The notes beneath the pieces were generated by a model that was not told where the DNA came from, did not search any database, and was given only the letters and a program-made list of their open reading frames with translations. A DNA stretch of 64,000 bases, taken from Enterococcus villorum. GTDB taxonomy: Bacteria; Bacillota; Bacilli; Lactobacillales; Enterococcaceae. Shown here piece after piece: positions 62,857-64,000 of this stretch. The translations under genes and the position numbers were made by a program. The DNA lies in NCBI RefSeq assembly GCF_007990225.1, contig NZ_BJWF01000003.1:112762-176761 (forward strand). Reading direction: 5' to 3'. Numbering within the stretch: the stretch's first letter is position 1; every line of letters starts with the position of its first letter.

Positions 62857-63065
62857 GACTTCCTTTCATCATCTTTACATAAAACTGTAACTACAGCTTT
62901 ACCACAGGTTAATTCATGTTCTAAGATTGATTTTATTTTTAAAGCACACTCTTTTGAAAATGGTTCAGCCTCTTCCCATGATCCTAACAACGGATAATTA
63001 TCGTGTACAGTTTTAACATATTGTTTATTTTTTACTCCTCGTGTTTGGACTTCTACATAATACAT
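62853..63065 (-). CDS. Small hypothetical protein
   Basis: 70 aa: MYYVEVQTRGVKNKQYVKTV at the start, then a helix EAEPFSKECALKIKSILEHEL. The ATG at 63065 follows GAAGAAGG; a frame to 63086 has no ribosome site. Not recognised. It is the first of two overlapping small genes. Confidence 0.55.
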   Translation of the reverse strand: MYYVEVQTRGVKNKQYVKTVHDNYPLLGSWEEAEPFSKECALKIKSILEHELTCGKAVVTVLCKDDERKS

Positions 63066-63720
63066 AACTATACCTTCTTCATTCACTTATTTATACATAT
63101 GAAAACTATTCTAAAAAAGAATATTCTCCACATATATTTGCGTAATTCTTTACCACATAAGTAGAACAAGATTACGTATAATATATAAATACAACTATAT
63201 TTCATAATACACTTGTATTATAAAACATAGTTTCCATATTTTATATTCGTTTCTATTATACCTATTATTATTTTTAGGTATCCATTTTTTTACTTCAGTC
63301 ATTTTATTAGTTATTGTCAACTTTCTTCTAATTTTTTGTCTGTGAAAACTCTTGTCTCATATTTGTTTATATAGAGATTGAGAATAATCTTAACATATGT
63401 TTAACAAACAAAAAAAGTACTCAATTATTTTCGAGTAATTTTCATTACTTATATAGATTATGTATTGTGCAAAACAATTGGAACAATTTGATCTATAAAA
63501 AAACTCCTTTAAAATTAAAAATTTGAATCTTTTCTATTCTTTTTACTCAACTCTGTTGATCTATTAAGAAGCTAGGTATTGTACGAATATACAAAAAAAA
63601 AACAACAGAATATACTCTGCTGATCTTTGAATAAACACAATTAAACAAGCTGTTTGATAATCAATAAAATGAAGAAAAGCATATCTATGATAATTTAGTT
63701 GACAATAATCTGTACACAAC
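63066..63720. other. AT-rich gap without a supported gene
   Basis: About 650 bases of very AT-rich sequence, promoter of the small-ORF group at its left end. No coding frame with a ribosome site is seen on either strand. Confidence 0.45.
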
Positions 63721-63721
63721 A

Positions 63722-63753
63722 AAAAGGAGTTGGTAACCAGGCCAATTCCTTTT
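63722..63753. terminator. Terminator-like hairpin
   Basis: AAAAGGAGTTGG / CCAATTCCTTTT (one G-T pair) with an 8-nt loop and A/T tracts on both sides. It lies downstream of the truncated frame that ends at 63799 on the minus strand. Confidence 0.65.
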
Positions 63754-63798
63754 GTCTAAAGTCTGAGACTTTTATAAAAATGAAAGAATGTGATTAAT

Positions 63799-63898
63799 TT
63801 AGTAATTACTTAAAGTGTAATCAATTCCATGAACTGTAATATTGATCCTAGAAGGCCAATTTGTAGGTGTCCACATTTGACCTATTACAACACTTCTG
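63799..63898 (-). pseudogene. C-terminal fragment of an unidentified protein
   Basis: The minus strand encodes RSVVIGQMWTPTNWPSRIN and ends HGIDYTLSNY before TAA. No start or ribosome site belongs to it. It adjoins the hairpin-rich sequence at the right edge, which may have interrupted it. The protein is not recognised. Confidence 0.4.
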
Positions 63899-64000
63899 AA
63901 CGAGAAAACCCTCGGTTTTAATCGTGGGATGACAGTGAAGTAGGTAGGAGGGTTCTCTACTGAGTACTCTCATACCTAAATCTCTCCTTTCTCGTTTATT
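63899..64000. mobile_element. Possible IS200/IS605-like end
   Basis: AACGAGAAA at 63899 is repeated inverted at the window edge (TTTCTCGTT). Inside are GAGAAAACCCTC / GAGGGTTCTC and a small hairpin CCCTCGGTTTTAATCGTGGG followed by ATGACAG. A short subterminal hairpin ending in GTGGGATGA is common at ends of IS200/IS605-type elements. The element, if real, continues past the window, so this is tentative. Confidence 0.3.

Noticed and set aside
1..64000. CRISPR array, rRNA operon or prophage
   Set aside because: No regularly spaced repeats, no rRNA sequence and no phage structural or integrase genes were seen.

Overview
The window looks like chromosome of a low-GC Firmicute, most likely an Enterococcus close to the E. 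faecium/E. hirae group. The reasons are the complete dltXABCD operon, the pantothenate/CoA block, an Fst/holin-like type I toxin locus of the enterococcal kind, AT-rich DNA, strong AGGAGG ribosome sites, and frequent TTG and GTG starts. The species is an inference from gene content. No 16S rRNA is present.

Region 1 (1-9.5 kb): a SulP anion transporter cut by the window edge, a DUF1304 membrane protein, a tRNA-Arg(UCU) with promoter and terminator, and an O-methyltransferase. Next is a divergent pair whose products look like pseudoenzymes: a SipW-like signal peptidase without its catalytic Ser/His, and a GHKL sensor without its His and ATP-binding residues. The YhfI/LplA pair, a DUF975 gene broken by one TGA, and an M42 aminopeptidase follow. 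Region 2 (9.6-17.4 kb) is envelope defence: dltXABCD (D-alanylation of teichoic acids) and a BceAB-type peptide-resistance ABC transporter with no adjacent two-component system. Region 3 (17.5-25.5 kb): anaerobic ribonucleotide reductase nrdD/nrdG behind two NrdR-like boxes, DNA polymerase IV with a LexA box in its promoter, the redox repressor Rex, and an ABC-F protein. Region 4 (25.5-39 kb): a lysine-rich protein of unknown function, a MarR-regulated ABC exporter, an orphan ascorbate-type PTS (IIC, IIB, and a PRD regulator fused to IIA), a chromosomal Fst-type toxin/antisense-RNA locus, and a polyamine operon (XRE-cupin regulator, potABCD).

Region 5 (39-56.5 kb) is mostly core: quinone oxidoreductases, coaB-coaC-panT for coenzyme A, a fumarate-reductase-like lipoprotein that has lost its FAD-binding motif through an internal deletion, murB, exoA, a DnaQ-like exonuclease broken by a TGA, tsaE, pta, ung, a Cof-type phosphatase and a LURP-one protein. 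Region 6 (56.5-64 kb) is accessory: two opposed IS3 transposase remnants, a secreted toxin-like precursor beside a small membrane protein split by a TAA (bacteriocin and immunity candidates), a DeoR/HAD pair, a mazEF module, small ORFs including a RelE-like toxin, and a possible IS-like end at the right edge.

Two themes recur. One is single-event gene decay: a TGA in two genes, a TAA in one, an in-frame deletion in another. The other is small toxin loci: type I Fst, type II MazEF, an orphan RelE-like protein and a secreted peptide precursor. The best candidates for something undescribed are the divergent pseudoenzyme pair near 3.5 kb and the toxin-like precursor with its split partner at 57.6-58.6 kb.
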